A stretch of 7,483 nt of DNA from Beijerinckiaceae bacterium (GTDB lineage: Bacteria; Pseudomonadota; Alphaproteobacteria; Rhizobiales; Beijerinckiaceae), in assembly GCA_027311205.1 (NCBI GenBank), contig DAICZI010000069.1, positions 1 through 7,483 on the forward strand, in the 5' to 3' direction. The notes beneath the pieces were generated by a model. That model was not told the DNA's origin. It made no database searches and saw only the letters and a list, made by a program, of their open reading frames with translations. The position numbers and the translations under genes were made by a program. This document shows, piece after piece, positions 1 to 7,483 of the stretch; position 1 is the stretch's first letter, and each line of letters starts with the position of its first letter.

Positions 1-639
1 TCCCGGATCATAGACTCGAGCGGCCAATTCCGCTTGCGCCGTCTGGCGGCGCAATGGATTGGGCTCGCCGAGCCAAAGGTCTTTGGCACCAAACAATGTG
101 CCCACGAGGGCGCAACCGAGGCCAATGGCACCGCCGCCCAGCACCACCATGCGGACCGATGCCAAAGGTGCCGACAGCAGGCGGGTGCCAAGCGCAACTG
201 CGTGCCAACATACGGCAATCGGCTCGGCAAGGGCCGCGTGCTGAAAAGTAAGATGTTCAGGGATGTCCACAAGGTTGCGCATGGGGACACAGACAGTTTC
301 AGCAAAGGCCCCCTGCCGGGGCGGCATCGAAAGGATTTGCCGGGTTGGGGACAGATGGCCGCGACCTTCAACTGCAAACGCGCAGCCAGGATCGATGACG
401 AGCGGGTTGATGGTGACGCGTTGGCCGAGACGCGGTCCCGACGCAATGCGTCCCGCAGCCTCGTGCCCCAGAATCAATGGCGGCGGTCGGCGCGTGTCAT
501 GACCATGATAGGCGTGCATGTCCGAACCACAAATGCCCACGGCCTCGACCTTGACCAGCACTTCATCGTCTTTCGGTTCGGTCTGTTCCCAGTCGCCAAA
601 ATTCATGGAGAGTGGGGCTGTATAGATCAATGCTTTCAT
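1..639 (-). CDS. Zinc-dependent medium-chain (polyol-type) dehydrogenase, C-terminus cut by window edge; HpsP/HpsO-like role possible
   Basis: This is an NAD(P)-dependent alcohol or polyol dehydrogenase of the medium-chain family; 213 codons are present and the C-terminal third or more lies beyond the left edge. It starts at ATG (637-639), MKALIYTAPL, 18 bases after the stop of the upstream short-chain dehydrogenase; the ribosome-binding site is weak. Catalytic zinc ligands of the sorbitol-dehydrogenase type are visible: Cys37 in GICGSDMH, His59-Glu60 in GHEAAG, and Glu139 in LAEPIAV. The Rossmann glycines lie in GGGAIGLG (168-175). The structural zinc lobe has normal spacing, but three of its four cysteines are replaced (Asp83, Cys86, Ala89, Ser97). 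It is the last gene of the operon seen here. By context it may oxidise or reduce the 2-position of dihydroxypropanesulfonate, as one of the two 2-dehydrogenases of that pathway; this is inference, and another polyol or sugar-acid substrate is possible. Confidence 0.88.
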   Translation of the reverse strand, partial: MKALIYTAPLSMNFGDWEQTEPKDDEVLVKVEAVGICGSDMHAYHGHDTRRPPPLILGHEAAGRIASGPRLGQRVTINPLVIDPGCAFAVEGRGHLSPTRQILSMPPRQGAFAETVCVPMRNLVDIPEHLTFQHAALAEPIAVCWHAVALGTRLLSAPLASVRMVVLGGGAIGLGCALVGTLFGAKDLWLGEPNPLRRQTAQAELAARVYDPG

Positions 640-657
640 ATGATTTCGCTCTGCGTG

Positions 658-1428
658 TTATTTCGCCGTGAAGCCGCCATCGACCATCAGAATCTGTCCG
701 GTGACATAGGCTGAGGCGTCGGAGGCCAGAAAGACCGTGGCACCATAAAGGTCGCTGAGGATGCCGTTGCGACCGATGGCCGTTTGCTGGGCATTTTGCG
801 CGGCGCGTCGAGTATCAGCAAAGACTGCGGCGGTGAGCGGGGTGGGAAAAAAGCCCGGTCCGATGGCATTGCAGGTAACGCCATGAGGAGACCATTCCTG
901 CGCCAGGGCGCGGGTCAGTTGAGCGACGCCACCTTTCGCCGCACCGTAAGGTGCCGAGTTGGCGAAGGCCCGATAGCTTTGCAGGGAAGCAAGATTGATG
1001 ATGCGGCCCCAATGGCGCGCCGCCATGGCCGGAGCCAGTTTTTGCGCGAGCAAAAATGGTGCACGCAGATGCACCGCCATATGCAGATCAAAGTGCGCAG
1101 CCGTGACTTGACCGAACGGCTCGCGAAGGTTCAATCCGGCGGCATTGACGAGAATATCGACTTTCAGCGCGGCTTTTGCCAAAGCGGCGGCGACGATTTC
1201 GGCAGCTTCAGCCTCGGCGAGGTCAGCCGCGATCCAATGTGTGCCAATGCCCTCATTCTGGAGCCTGGCAGCGGCTTCCTTCAAGACTTCCGGCCGCCTG
1301 GCAACGAGCACGACATCCGCCCCCGCCAAGCCAAGCCCGCGCGCCATCGCCTCGCCGATCCCACTATTGCCGCCGGTCACCAGTGCGGTTTTGCCGGTGA
1401 GATCGAAAAGGGATGAAAGTTGGAACAT
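658..1428 (-). CDS. SDR-family oxidoreductase, gluconate 5-dehydrogenase-like (HpsO/HpsP-like role possible)
   Basis: This is a classical short-chain dehydrogenase of 256 residues, the usual length. The cofactor motif TGGNSGIG is at 18-25, followed by D69 and the NAAG motif at 95-98. The catalytic Ser is in the NLASLQS stretch (Ser148 or nearby), and Tyr161 and Lys165 form YGAAK. The C-terminal part (NAIGPGFFPTPL, SDASAYVTGQ, MVDGGF) resembles gluconate 5-dehydrogenase and related sugar-acid or polyol dehydrogenases. The Asn of the classical catalytic tetrad, expected in a MAVNL-type stretch, is His120 here. The Arg pair at 44-45 after the second strand hints at NADP(H), weakly. The ATG follows the hpsN-like stop by three bases and has no clear ribosome-binding site, so translation is probably coupled. 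Beside an HpsN-type enzyme and a zinc dehydrogenase, it may catalyse interconversion at C2 of dihydroxypropanesulfonate (inference); the exact substrate cannot be read from the sequence. Confidence 0.9.
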   Translation of the reverse strand: MFQLSSLFDLTGKTALVTGGNSGIGEAMARGLGLAGADVVLVARRPEVLKEAAARLQNEGIGTHWIAADLAEAEAAEIVAAALAKAALKVDILVNAAGLNLREPFGQVTAAHFDLHMAVHLRAPFLLAQKLAPAMAARHWGRIINLASLQSYRAFANSAPYGAAKGGVAQLTRALAQEWSPHGVTCNAIGPGFFPTPLTAAVFADTRRAAQNAQQTAIGRNGILSDLYGATVFLASDASAYVTGQILMVDGGFTAK

Positions 1429-1431
1429 GAT

Positions 1432-2811
<1,380 letters not shown>

Positions 2812-3861
2812 CTATTTTGCGCTGGCGTCATTGGCAAACATGCTCAGCTTTGCGTCGGCAGCGACGCGCTTCATGGAGCTGTCGTCGAGGTAAGTTTTGG
2901 GATCGGGATTGGCCTGAATTGTGCCGACTTGTTTGAGGAAGGCACCAATATTACTGAACCATCCGTCAACTTGGGAAGATCCTTTGCTGCGGTCCATCAT
3001 TTTCAATTGGGCTGCCAGCGGGAACACCGGGCGCAACGCGAATTCCTGATTGATCCCGTTGTCGGAAACATCGACCCCGCCCTGGGCATAAAATGCCTTT
3101 GTCATAGCATGCGCCTGCTTCGGGTGGGCCTTCGCCCATGTCCATGCGTGCAAATAGACCGCCAGAAATTTTGCAACCCGACCCGGGTGCTTCTTGGCAT
3201 AATCGGCGCGCGCAATAAGGGCCCCAGGCACAACAACCCCCGCATCAGCACCGTTGCACAGCACCTTGGCGTGGTCTTTTTCTTCAAGCGTGTAGGTATT
3301 GGGTGCCCATACTCCGGCAAAATCGCCGTTGTTGGATGTGAAGGCTGTAATGATCTGTGCCTGGCCGAGGTTGACAACCTGCATGTCATTCACCCCAAGA
3401 CCAAACTTCTTCAAGCAGGCCCGCGACGCATAATCCACGGTCGAGTTGGTGGTCACCAGCAACCGCTGTCCCTTCAGCAACTTTGGATTGGCCTTCACGG
3501 CGGCATATTTGTCGCCACGTACCAGCAGCGCATTGGTCTTAGACTCGTCGTTGGTCAGGCCTATCGTGATAATGCCAAACCGCGCGGCGCCAAGAACTGC
3601 CGGTACCGAACCCGTCCCACCGACATCCCAGGATTTTGCCTGCGCTGCCGCAATCTGCGGTGGCCCGGCTGGAAAAGTCGAAAAGCTGGGCATCAGCCCC
3701 ACATCCTTCCACCAGCCTTTTTTGGTGGCAATATAGAACGGTAATGCCCAGTAATTAACTGGCTGGTAGCTGATATTTATCGCGGTTGCAGCTCGTGACG
3801 GCGCTTGGATTCCCATGCACGCGACGATCACCGCGACGGAAACGAGATATTTATGTTGCAT
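2812..3861 (-). CDS. ABC transporter substrate-binding protein, NitT/TauT (sulfonate/nitrate/taurine) type
   Basis: This is the periplasmic receptor that delivers substrate to the adjacent permeases; 349 residues, normal for the SsuA/TauA/THI5-like group. The N-terminus has a short basic start (MQHK) and a hydrophobic stretch to about residue 18, with a possible signal peptidase I site after SRA (24). A lipobox-like IVA-Cys ends at residue 15, so lipoprotein anchoring is an alternative. The mature part opens with INISYQPVNYWALPFYIATKKGWW, the usual first strand and helix of this family, followed by PAGPPQIAAAQAKSWDVGGTG-type binding-pocket segments. ATG 3859-3861 was chosen because GGAGG lies five bases upstream and the signal peptide begins there; the reading frame is open 48 bases further upstream, but that extension would bury the signal. 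It lies 81 bases after the ATPase gene, with a hairpin on each side. Family and genes downstream suggest an organosulfonate such as dihydroxypropanesulfonate (inference). Confidence 0.9.
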   Translation of the reverse strand: MQHKYLVSVAVIVACMGIQAPSRAATAINISYQPVNYWALPFYIATKKGWWKDVGLMPSFSTFPAGPPQIAAAQAKSWDVGGTGSVPAVLGAARFGIITIGLTNDESKTNALLVRGDKYAAVKANPKLLKGQRLLVTTNSTVDYASRACLKKFGLGVNDMQVVNLGQAQIITAFTSNNGDFAGVWAPNTYTLEEKDHAKVLCNGADAGVVVPGALIARADYAKKHPGRVAKFLAVYLHAWTWAKAHPKQAHAMTKAFYAQGGVDVSDNGINQEFALRPVFPLAAQLKMMDRSKGSSQVDGWFSNIGAFLKQVGTIQANPDPKTYLDDSSMKRVAADAKLSMFANDASAK

Positions 3862-3866
3862 CTTTT

Positions 3867-3871
3867 CCTCC
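3867..3871 (-). promoter_or_regulatory. Strong ribosome-binding site for the binding-protein gene
   Basis: The minus strand reads GGAGG, then five bases (AAAAG), then ATG. It is among the strongest Shine-Dalgarno sequences in the operon and decides the start of the substrate-binding protein, in keeping with the excess of receptor over membrane parts usual in ABC importers. Confidence 0.8.
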
Positions 3872-3900
3872 ACTCTTGGTTTTATTACTTTCATATCCTG

Positions 3901-3937
3901 GGAATCCACTTATCACTGCGGCTTTTGGGTGGATTCC
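3901..3937 (-). repeat. 9-bp inverted repeat in the ATPase/binding-protein intergenic gap
   Basis: Arms GGAATCCAC (3901-3909) and GTGGATTCC (3929-3937) are perfectly complementary around a 19-base loop. On the minus strand the hairpin begins about five bases after the ATPase stop and ends about 40 bases before the binding-protein ATG. No T-run follows. It could be an RNA processing or stabilising element that separates expression of the binding protein from the membrane components; as a DNA palindrome it could also be a protein site. Function is not known. Confidence 0.5.
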
Positions 3938-3942
3938 TTGTT

Positions 3943-4725
3943 TCACTTCTCTTCGCGCAGTGACTTCCAGATATTGGAGCGCAGATGCACAAAGGACTCT
4001 CGCTCCATGACGTCCTCGATCCGCTCCGATTTGTCCCATTGCTCTGCAAGGCGGACTGCTTTGATATCCACGATGCCTTTTATGCGACCCGGCCTTCGGC
4101 TCATGATGGCAACGCGGTCTGCCAGGTAAACCGCTTCCTCGACGCTATGGGTGATAAACAGGACCGTGCGCGGATTCAGACGGGCGAGGCGCACGAGTTC
4201 TTCTTGCATCACCACTCTTGTTTGCGCATCAAGCGCACCAAAGGGCTCGTCCATCAGCAGAACTGCGGGGTCGAGCACATAGGCGCGCGCAATCGCCACC
4301 CGCTGCTGCATCCCGCCCGAAAGCTGGTGCGGGAAGGCTTCGGCGTGGCTCTCCAGATTCATCAGTTTGAGAGCGCCTTCGACCAACGGCGCGCGTTGCG
4401 CGCGGGGCATGTTTTTATTGCGCAGCCCCATTTCGATATTTCCGCGTACCGTTTTCCACGGGAAGAGCGCAAATTGCTGAAATACCACGGCCCGGTCGGG
4501 GCCAGGTGCAATAATCACCTTGCCATCAACGCTGATGGTGCCGGCGGAAGGGGCCTCGAAGCCTGCCACCATGCGCAGGCAGGTCGTCTTGCCGCAGCCT
4601 GAAGGTCCTACAATGGCGACAAACTCCTTGTCTGCCACGATGAGATTGATGTCCTCAAGGGCTTTCAGAACGCCAGAACCTGCGCCAAAAACCTTGTCGA
4701 CCTTGTCAAAGCAAATGGACCCCAC
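3943..4725 (-). CDS. ABC transporter ATP-binding protein, SsuB/TauB/NrtD type
   Basis: This 260-residue cytoplasmic ATPase powers the importer formed with the two permeases just upstream. All nucleotide-binding motifs are intact: Walker A GPSGCGKT (40-47), Q-loop FQQFALFPW (82-90, Gln84), signature LSGGMQQR (135-142), Walker B VLLMDE (155-160), D-loop GALD (163-166) and switch His193 in ITHSVEEA. The tail SRRPGRI is typical of the nitrate/sulfonate/taurine branch. The length is normal, and there is no extra C-terminal regulatory domain. The start is GTG (4723-4725), placed six bases after AGGAG, which overlaps the stop codon of the preceding permease. The coding gap to that permease is only 10 bases, so translation is probably coupled. 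The substrate is set by the binding protein and is inferred to be a small organosulfonate. Confidence 0.95.
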   Translation of the reverse strand: MGSICFDKVDKVFGAGSGVLKALEDINLIVADKEFVAIVGPSGCGKTTCLRMVAGFEAPSAGTISVDGKVIIAPGPDRAVVFQQFALFPWKTVRGNIEMGLRNKNMPRAQRAPLVEGALKLMNLESHAEAFPHQLSGGMQQRVAIARAYVLDPAVLLMDEPFGALDAQTRVVMQEELVRLARLNPRTVLFITHSVEEAVYLADRVAIMSRRPGRIKGIVDIKAVRLAEQWDKSERIEDVMERESFVHLRSNIWKSLREEK

Positions 4726-4731
4726 ACGTCA

Positions 4732-4736
4732 CTCCT
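4732..4736 (-). promoter_or_regulatory. Ribosome-binding site overlapping the permease stop, for the GTG-started ATPase gene
   Basis: AGGAG on the minus strand shares its first A with the TGA stop (4736-4738) of the upstream permease and lies six bases before the GTG start. Another GTG two bases further upstream is out of frame. This supports the GTG start and translational coupling. Confidence 0.7.
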
Positions 4737-5521
4737 CAGGCAGGTCGACCAAGCCGTTTTCCAACTGCGCGTTCGGCCAGGCGGAGCAATCGGTCCATGC
4801 CGAAGCCGACAAGGCCGATCGACACCATGCCGGCCATCACCGTCGAGGTCTGGAGGTTAGCCTGGCCTTGGACCATCATGTAGCCGATGCCATTCGCCGC
4901 GACGATGAGTTCTGCGCCAACCAGCGATTGCCAGCCAAGGCCGGCCGCGACCCTCAGACCAGCAACAATCGAGGGCAAGGATGCAGGCAAGAGCACCTCG
5001 GTAATGGTTCGAAAATGCCCTGTGCCGAGCATGCTTGCTGCCTCGGTCAGGCTGGCATTGACAAACCGCGCGCCGCGATGGGCATTGATCAGGCAGGGCG
5101 AAAAGGCCCCGGCAAAAATGATCATGATCGGTCCACCATAACCAGTGCCGAACCAGAGGGCGGCAAACGGCACCCAGGCAATGGGGGCAATAAAGCGAAG
5201 GCCATCGAATATCGGGCTGAGAATATCATCCAGCCATCGGAACCAGCCCATAAGCAGGCCAAGTGGCACACCGACAAGTGCCGCCAGCAGGAAACCTCCC
5301 AAATAGCGATCGATGCTGGCAAGCAGATGTTGTGGTAGCGTTGCGCCAGCAAAACTGTGTGTGAGCAGGAAGGTGAACCGTGTCAGGATTGCGGTGGGCA
5401 GGGGCAGAAACGTATGGGGCACAGCCCCGCTCAGCACCACTATTGTCCAAATCGCAAAGAAGGTTACAAGCCCGATGGCCCCATAGGCGATTGTTTCAAG
5501 CGGCTGCAGGCGCGGTTCCAT
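4736..5521 (-). CDS. ABC transporter permease, NitT/TauT family (second permease)
   Basis: This 261-residue inner-membrane permease has about six hydrophobic segments (roughly 12-33, 72-93, 110-124, 129-146, 185-210, 228-243). The cytoplasmic coupling loop with the EAA motif is at 160-189 (EAASMLGTGHFRTITEVLLP, then the SLP turn), which docks on the ATPase. It is typical in length and motif of SsuC/TauC-type permeases. ATG (5519-5521) follows the stop of the other permease by two bases, with GGAGG about ten bases upstream. The two neighbouring permeases are related in fold and motif but clearly different in sequence, so they probably form a heterodimer rather than the more usual homodimer of this family (inference). 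Confidence 0.93.
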   Translation of the reverse strand: MEPRLQPLETIAYGAIGLVTFFAIWTIVVLSGAVPHTFLPLPTAILTRFTFLLTHSFAGATLPQHLLASIDRYLGGFLLAALVGVPLGLLMGWFRWLDDILSPIFDGLRFIAPIAWVPFAALWFGTGYGGPIMIIFAGAFSPCLINAHRGARFVNASLTEAASMLGTGHFRTITEVLLPASLPSIVAGLRVAAGLGWQSLVGAELIVAANGIGYMMVQGQANLQTSTVMAGMVSIGLVGFGMDRLLRLAERAVGKRLGRPA

Positions 5522-5523
5522 GA

Positions 5524-6297
5524 TCAGGCCGTCCTCCAGCCCAGAGCATAGCTTTCAACAAGCCCAAGCAATAGCGTCATGAGCCAGCCGAGCACCCCAA
5601 CTACAAACATGGCACTCAGGATCATGGCTGGATAAATGTCCTGCTGGGCAACATTGAGCACGAGGCCAATGCCTGCCAGCGCACCAACAAGTTCAGCGGC
5701 GACAAGTGTGGTCCAAGCCGCCTGCAGGGAAAGACGCAGCCCGGTGAAAATCGCAGGCAGACTGGCGGGAACGAGGACCTCGCTCATATAGCGCCAATGT
5801 GGGGTGCCCAGCATGCGGGCGGCCTCGACGATCGTGGGATCAATGGTGCGCACGCCAGTCGAGGTGTTGATGACACTGGGCACAAAGGCAGCGATGACAA
5901 TGACCATGATTTTGGCGGCATCGCCCAATCCAAGCCAGAGAATAGCGAGTGGAATCCACGCCAGCGGCGGAATTGGGCGCAGCAGGAGAAACACGGGATT
6001 AATGAGCGCCTCGGCTTTCCTGTTCCAGCCCATCAAGAGTCCAACCGATACGCCGAGCGCCGAGGCAAACAGAAATCCTCCCAGAACCAGCTTGAGGCTT
6101 TGGGCCACATGAACAACCAGAGTGCTGCCCGCATATCCAGGCCCCGCCAATTGGCGCATGGCGGCCCAAGTGGCGGCGGGGTCAGGAAACCGGCCCGATG
6201 AGATCAAGCCCGTTTCTGTTGTAAGCACGAACCAGGCAACACCCAGCGCTGAAAGCGTTGTGACGGCCACGAACGTCCGACGCATACGCGGTCTCAT
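5524..6297 (-). CDS. ABC transporter permease, NitT/TauT family (first permease, first gene of operon)
   Basis: This 257-residue inner-membrane permease of the SsuC/TauC type is the first gene of the leftward operon. The N-terminus MRPRMRR is a positive-inside anchor before the first membrane helix (about 8-27). Further hydrophobic segments lie near 60-90, 103-123, 127-146, 184-213 and 223-246. The EAA coupling motif is at 158-187 (EAARMLGTPHWRYMSEVLVP and the SLP turn). The frame stays open upstream to 6408, but ATG 6295-6297 is preferred: GGAAGG and AGGG precede it, the length matches the family, and the upstream ATG at 6334-6336 overlaps the end of the predicted operator near the expected transcription start. 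It pairs with the next permease, two bases away. Confidence 0.92.
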   Translation of the reverse strand: MRPRMRRTFVAVTTLSALGVAWFVLTTETGLISSGRFPDPAATWAAMRQLAGPGYAGSTLVVHVAQSLKLVLGGFLFASALGVSVGLLMGWNRKAEALINPVFLLLRPIPPLAWIPLAILWLGLGDAAKIMVIVIAAFVPSVINTSTGVRTIDPTIVEAARMLGTPHWRYMSEVLVPASLPAIFTGLRLSLQAAWTTLVAAELVGALAGIGLVLNVAQQDIYPAMILSAMFVVGVLGWLMTLLLGLVESYALGWRTA

Positions 6298-6321
6298 GTC
6301 GCCCTGCCCTTCCCAAGTTTC

Positions 6322-6335
6322 TGCAAACGCTTGCA
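6322..6335. promoter_or_regulatory. LacI-family operator O1 in front of the transporter operon
   Basis: TGCAAACGCTTGCA fits the general LacI/GalR operator pattern TGNAANCGNTTNCA at every fixed position and is palindromic except for one base pair. It sits 24 bases before the ATG of the first permease and just downstream of, or overlapping, the likely -10 element, where a bound repressor would block transcription. A LacI-type regulator is encoded divergently 185 bases away, so local control is the simplest reading. Confidence 0.8.
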
Positions 6336-6365
6336 TAAGCTTCCATGTAGAAAATGCTTTGTCAA
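6335..6365 (-). promoter_or_regulatory. Candidate promoter of the leftward operon
   Basis: The minus strand has a consensus -35 hexamer TTGACA (6360-6365). The -10 is not clear: at 17 bases spacing it is AAGCTT, and at 19 bases it is GCTTAT (6335-6340), both poor matches. Transcription would start close to operator O1. The -35 match and the position support a promoter; the exact -10 is uncertain. Confidence 0.5.
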
Positions 6366-6486
6366 GGTGTTTATGAAAATCGAAGAAAATGTCGCAACGC
6401 GTCCACAATTTTGTATCATATGGGGTGAATTCGCACGACTCATATCAAACAGTTCAAATTTCTCGCAAATGCCTTGCCAAAATTAT

Positions 6487-6500
6487 TGCAAAACTTTGCA
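6487..6500. promoter_or_regulatory. Second operator-like palindrome O2 in front of the lacI-type gene
   Basis: TGCAAAACTTTGCA has perfect 6-base arms TGCAAA/TTTGCA around a central AC. It shares the outer TGCAAA/TTGCA half-sites with O1 but lacks the central CG of the usual LacI-family operator. It lies 19 bases before the ATG of the regulator, so it could serve autoregulation, and the 165-base centre-to-centre distance to O1 would allow looping (inference). No convincing -35/-10 pair for the regulator was found; weak candidates are TATCAT at 6414-6419 and TTCAAA at 6453-6458. Confidence 0.55.
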
Positions 6501-6519
6501 GTCATGTTATGGCTCTGAG

Positions 6520-7483
6520 ATGGCCTTTGACAGACGCTCGCGACTCGAAGATGTTGCCCGCGATGCGGGGGTCTCGCTTGCGACCGTGTCGCGCGCGATG
6601 ACTCGGCCTGATCTCGTGCGGGCTGCGACGCTGGCGCGCGTACGTACTTGCGCTGAGAAACTCGGCTACATTCCCGGTGGCGTGGCGCGAGCGTTAGTTT
6701 CTGGCAAAAGCATGACCGTTGGGGCCATCGTGCCGACGCTCGACAGTGCCATTTTTGCGAAAACTCTCCAGGCAATGCAATCAACGCTGAGCCAGGCGGG
6801 CTATCTCCTGTTGGTAGCCTCGACAAATTATAACGACGATGCCGAGTTAGAAGCGATACGGGGGTTTTTGGCTCGTGGCGTTGATGGATTGTTTCTGGTA
6901 GGGGCCGAGCGGTCGAAACGGGCGTGGGACATGCTCGAAAGCGCGGTTCTACCTGTGACGCTAGGCTGGTGTGCGGATCCGCGCTTTGATGCCGTAACGG
7001 TCGACAATTACCACGCTGGTGCTCTGGCTGCGCGTCACCTTCTTGATTTAGGGCATCGACATATTGGCATGATCGCGGGACAGCTTGCGAGTAATGATCG
7101 CCAACGCAAGCGTGTTGAAGGTGCGCGTTCCGCGTTGTCTGATTGCGGTGTCAGCCTACCGGAATGGCGTGTCAGCGAGCAGCAGTTGACTTTGGCGGGT
7201 GGTCGACAGGGTTGCGCTGTCTTAATGAGCGTGGCGCGCCCGCCGACGGCTATTATTGCTGGTAATGACATTCTCGCTATTGGTTGTATCACGGAATTAC
7301 AACTTCAGGGTATCAGCGTTCCCCAAGGACTTTCCGTCGTCGGGATCGACAATCTCGAAATGGCAGCCCATGTTACACCACCGATGACAACGATTCATCT
7401 GCCAACGGGAAGGATTGGGGAACAAGCGGCCTTAAGTTTATTGCGACGAATGGGTGAACCAGGCACACCGCAAACGATAGATC
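6520..7483 (+). CDS. LacI-family transcriptional regulator, C-terminus cut by window edge
   Basis: Codons run open from ATG 6520-6522 to the right edge, giving 321 residues of a family usually about 330-350 long. The N-terminal helix-turn-helix is clear: LEDVARDAGVSLATVSRAM (9-27), with recognition positions Leu20-Ala21 in the VSxxTVSR motif. The hinge helix GGVARALVSGKS (53-64) follows, with Leu59 placed to enter the minor groove. The periplasmic-binding-protein-like sensor domain starts near VGAIVP (67-72) and includes GVDGLFLV, VDNYHAGALAARHLLDLGH, PTAIIAGNDILAIG and VVGIDN, so effector binding is expected to control DNA binding. The ribosome-binding site is weak. It is divergent from the transport and dehydrogenase operon and has operator-like palindromes between them, so it probably represses the operon until the substrate or an intermediate is present (inference). 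Other upstream ATGs (6504, 6509) are out of frame. Confidence 0.93.
   Translation, partial: MAFDRRSRLEDVARDAGVSLATVSRAMTRPDLVRAATLARVRTCAEKLGYIPGGVARALVSGKSMTVGAIVPTLDSAIFAKTLQAMQSTLSQAGYLLLVASTNYNDDAELEAIRGFLARGVDGLFLVGAERSKRAWDMLESAVLPVTLGWCADPRFDAVTVDNYHAGALAARHLLDLGHRHIGMIAGQLASNDRQRKRVEGARSALSDCGVSLPEWRVSEQQLTLAGGRQGCAVLMSVARPPTAIIAGNDILAIGCITELQLQGISVPQGLSVVGIDNLEMAAHVTPPMTTIHLPTGRIGEQAALSLLRRMGEPGTPQTID

Noticed and set aside
34..714. Plus-strand open frame of 226 codons
   Set aside because: It runs antisense to the dehydrogenase genes, has no recognisable domain, and its composition looks like a shadow of the GC-rich coding strand.
6298..6408. 37-residue N-terminal extension of the first permease
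   Set aside because: It covers the operator and part of the promoter; the ATG at 6295-6297 has better upstream Shine-Dalgarno-like bases and gives the usual length.
6464..6478. GCAA(ATGCC)TTGC as a third operator
   Set aside because: The half-sites resemble those of O1, but the spacer is one base longer and the outer bases do not match, so it is too weak to call.
6440..6826. Minus-strand open frame of 128 codons
   Set aside because: It overlaps the DNA-binding domain of the LacI-type gene on the opposite strand and the regulatory region; no family features.

Overview
The window reads as part of a catabolic and uptake operon from a Gram-negative bacterium. GC content is moderate to high. The protein styles (NitT/TauT-type transporter, polyol-type dehydrogenases, LacI regulator) fit a proteobacterium, perhaps an alphaproteobacterium, but no marker gene fixes the taxon.

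Layout. Seven genes run leftward (minus strand) from a regulatory region near 6298-6519. In transcription order they are two different ABC permeases (5524-6297 and 4736-5521), an ABC ATPase (3943-4725), a periplasmic substrate-binding protein (2812-3861), a histidinol-dehydrogenase-family enzyme that looks like sulfopropanediol 3-dehydrogenase HpsN (1432-2745), a short-chain dehydrogenase (658-1428), and a zinc-type medium-chain dehydrogenase cut by the left edge (1-639). Gaps are 2 to 81 bases, and none contains a convincing terminator, so this is most likely one operon. A LacI-family regulator (6520 to the right edge, cut at its C-terminus) is transcribed divergently. The 222-base region between the divergent genes holds a near-perfect LacI-family operator just in front of the first permease, a TTGACA-type promoter element upstream of it, and a second operator-like palindrome just in front of the regulator gene.

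How it works together (inference). The transporter belongs to the nitrate/sulfonate/taurine importer family. The three dehydrogenases match the set expected for catabolism of 2,3-dihydroxypropane-1-sulfonate (DHPS, a C3 sulfonate from plant and algal sulfolipid). Two 2-dehydrogenases would interconvert the DHPS enantiomers through the ketone, and the HpsN-type enzyme would oxidise the 3-hydroxyl to sulfolactate. Substrate import, oxidation and LacI-type control would then sit in one unit. No sulfonate lyase is visible in this window, so the desulfonation step would have to be encoded elsewhere. The DHPS assignment rests mainly on the HpsN-like protein and on the transporter family. Both the short-chain and the medium-chain enzyme carry replacements at normally conserved positions.
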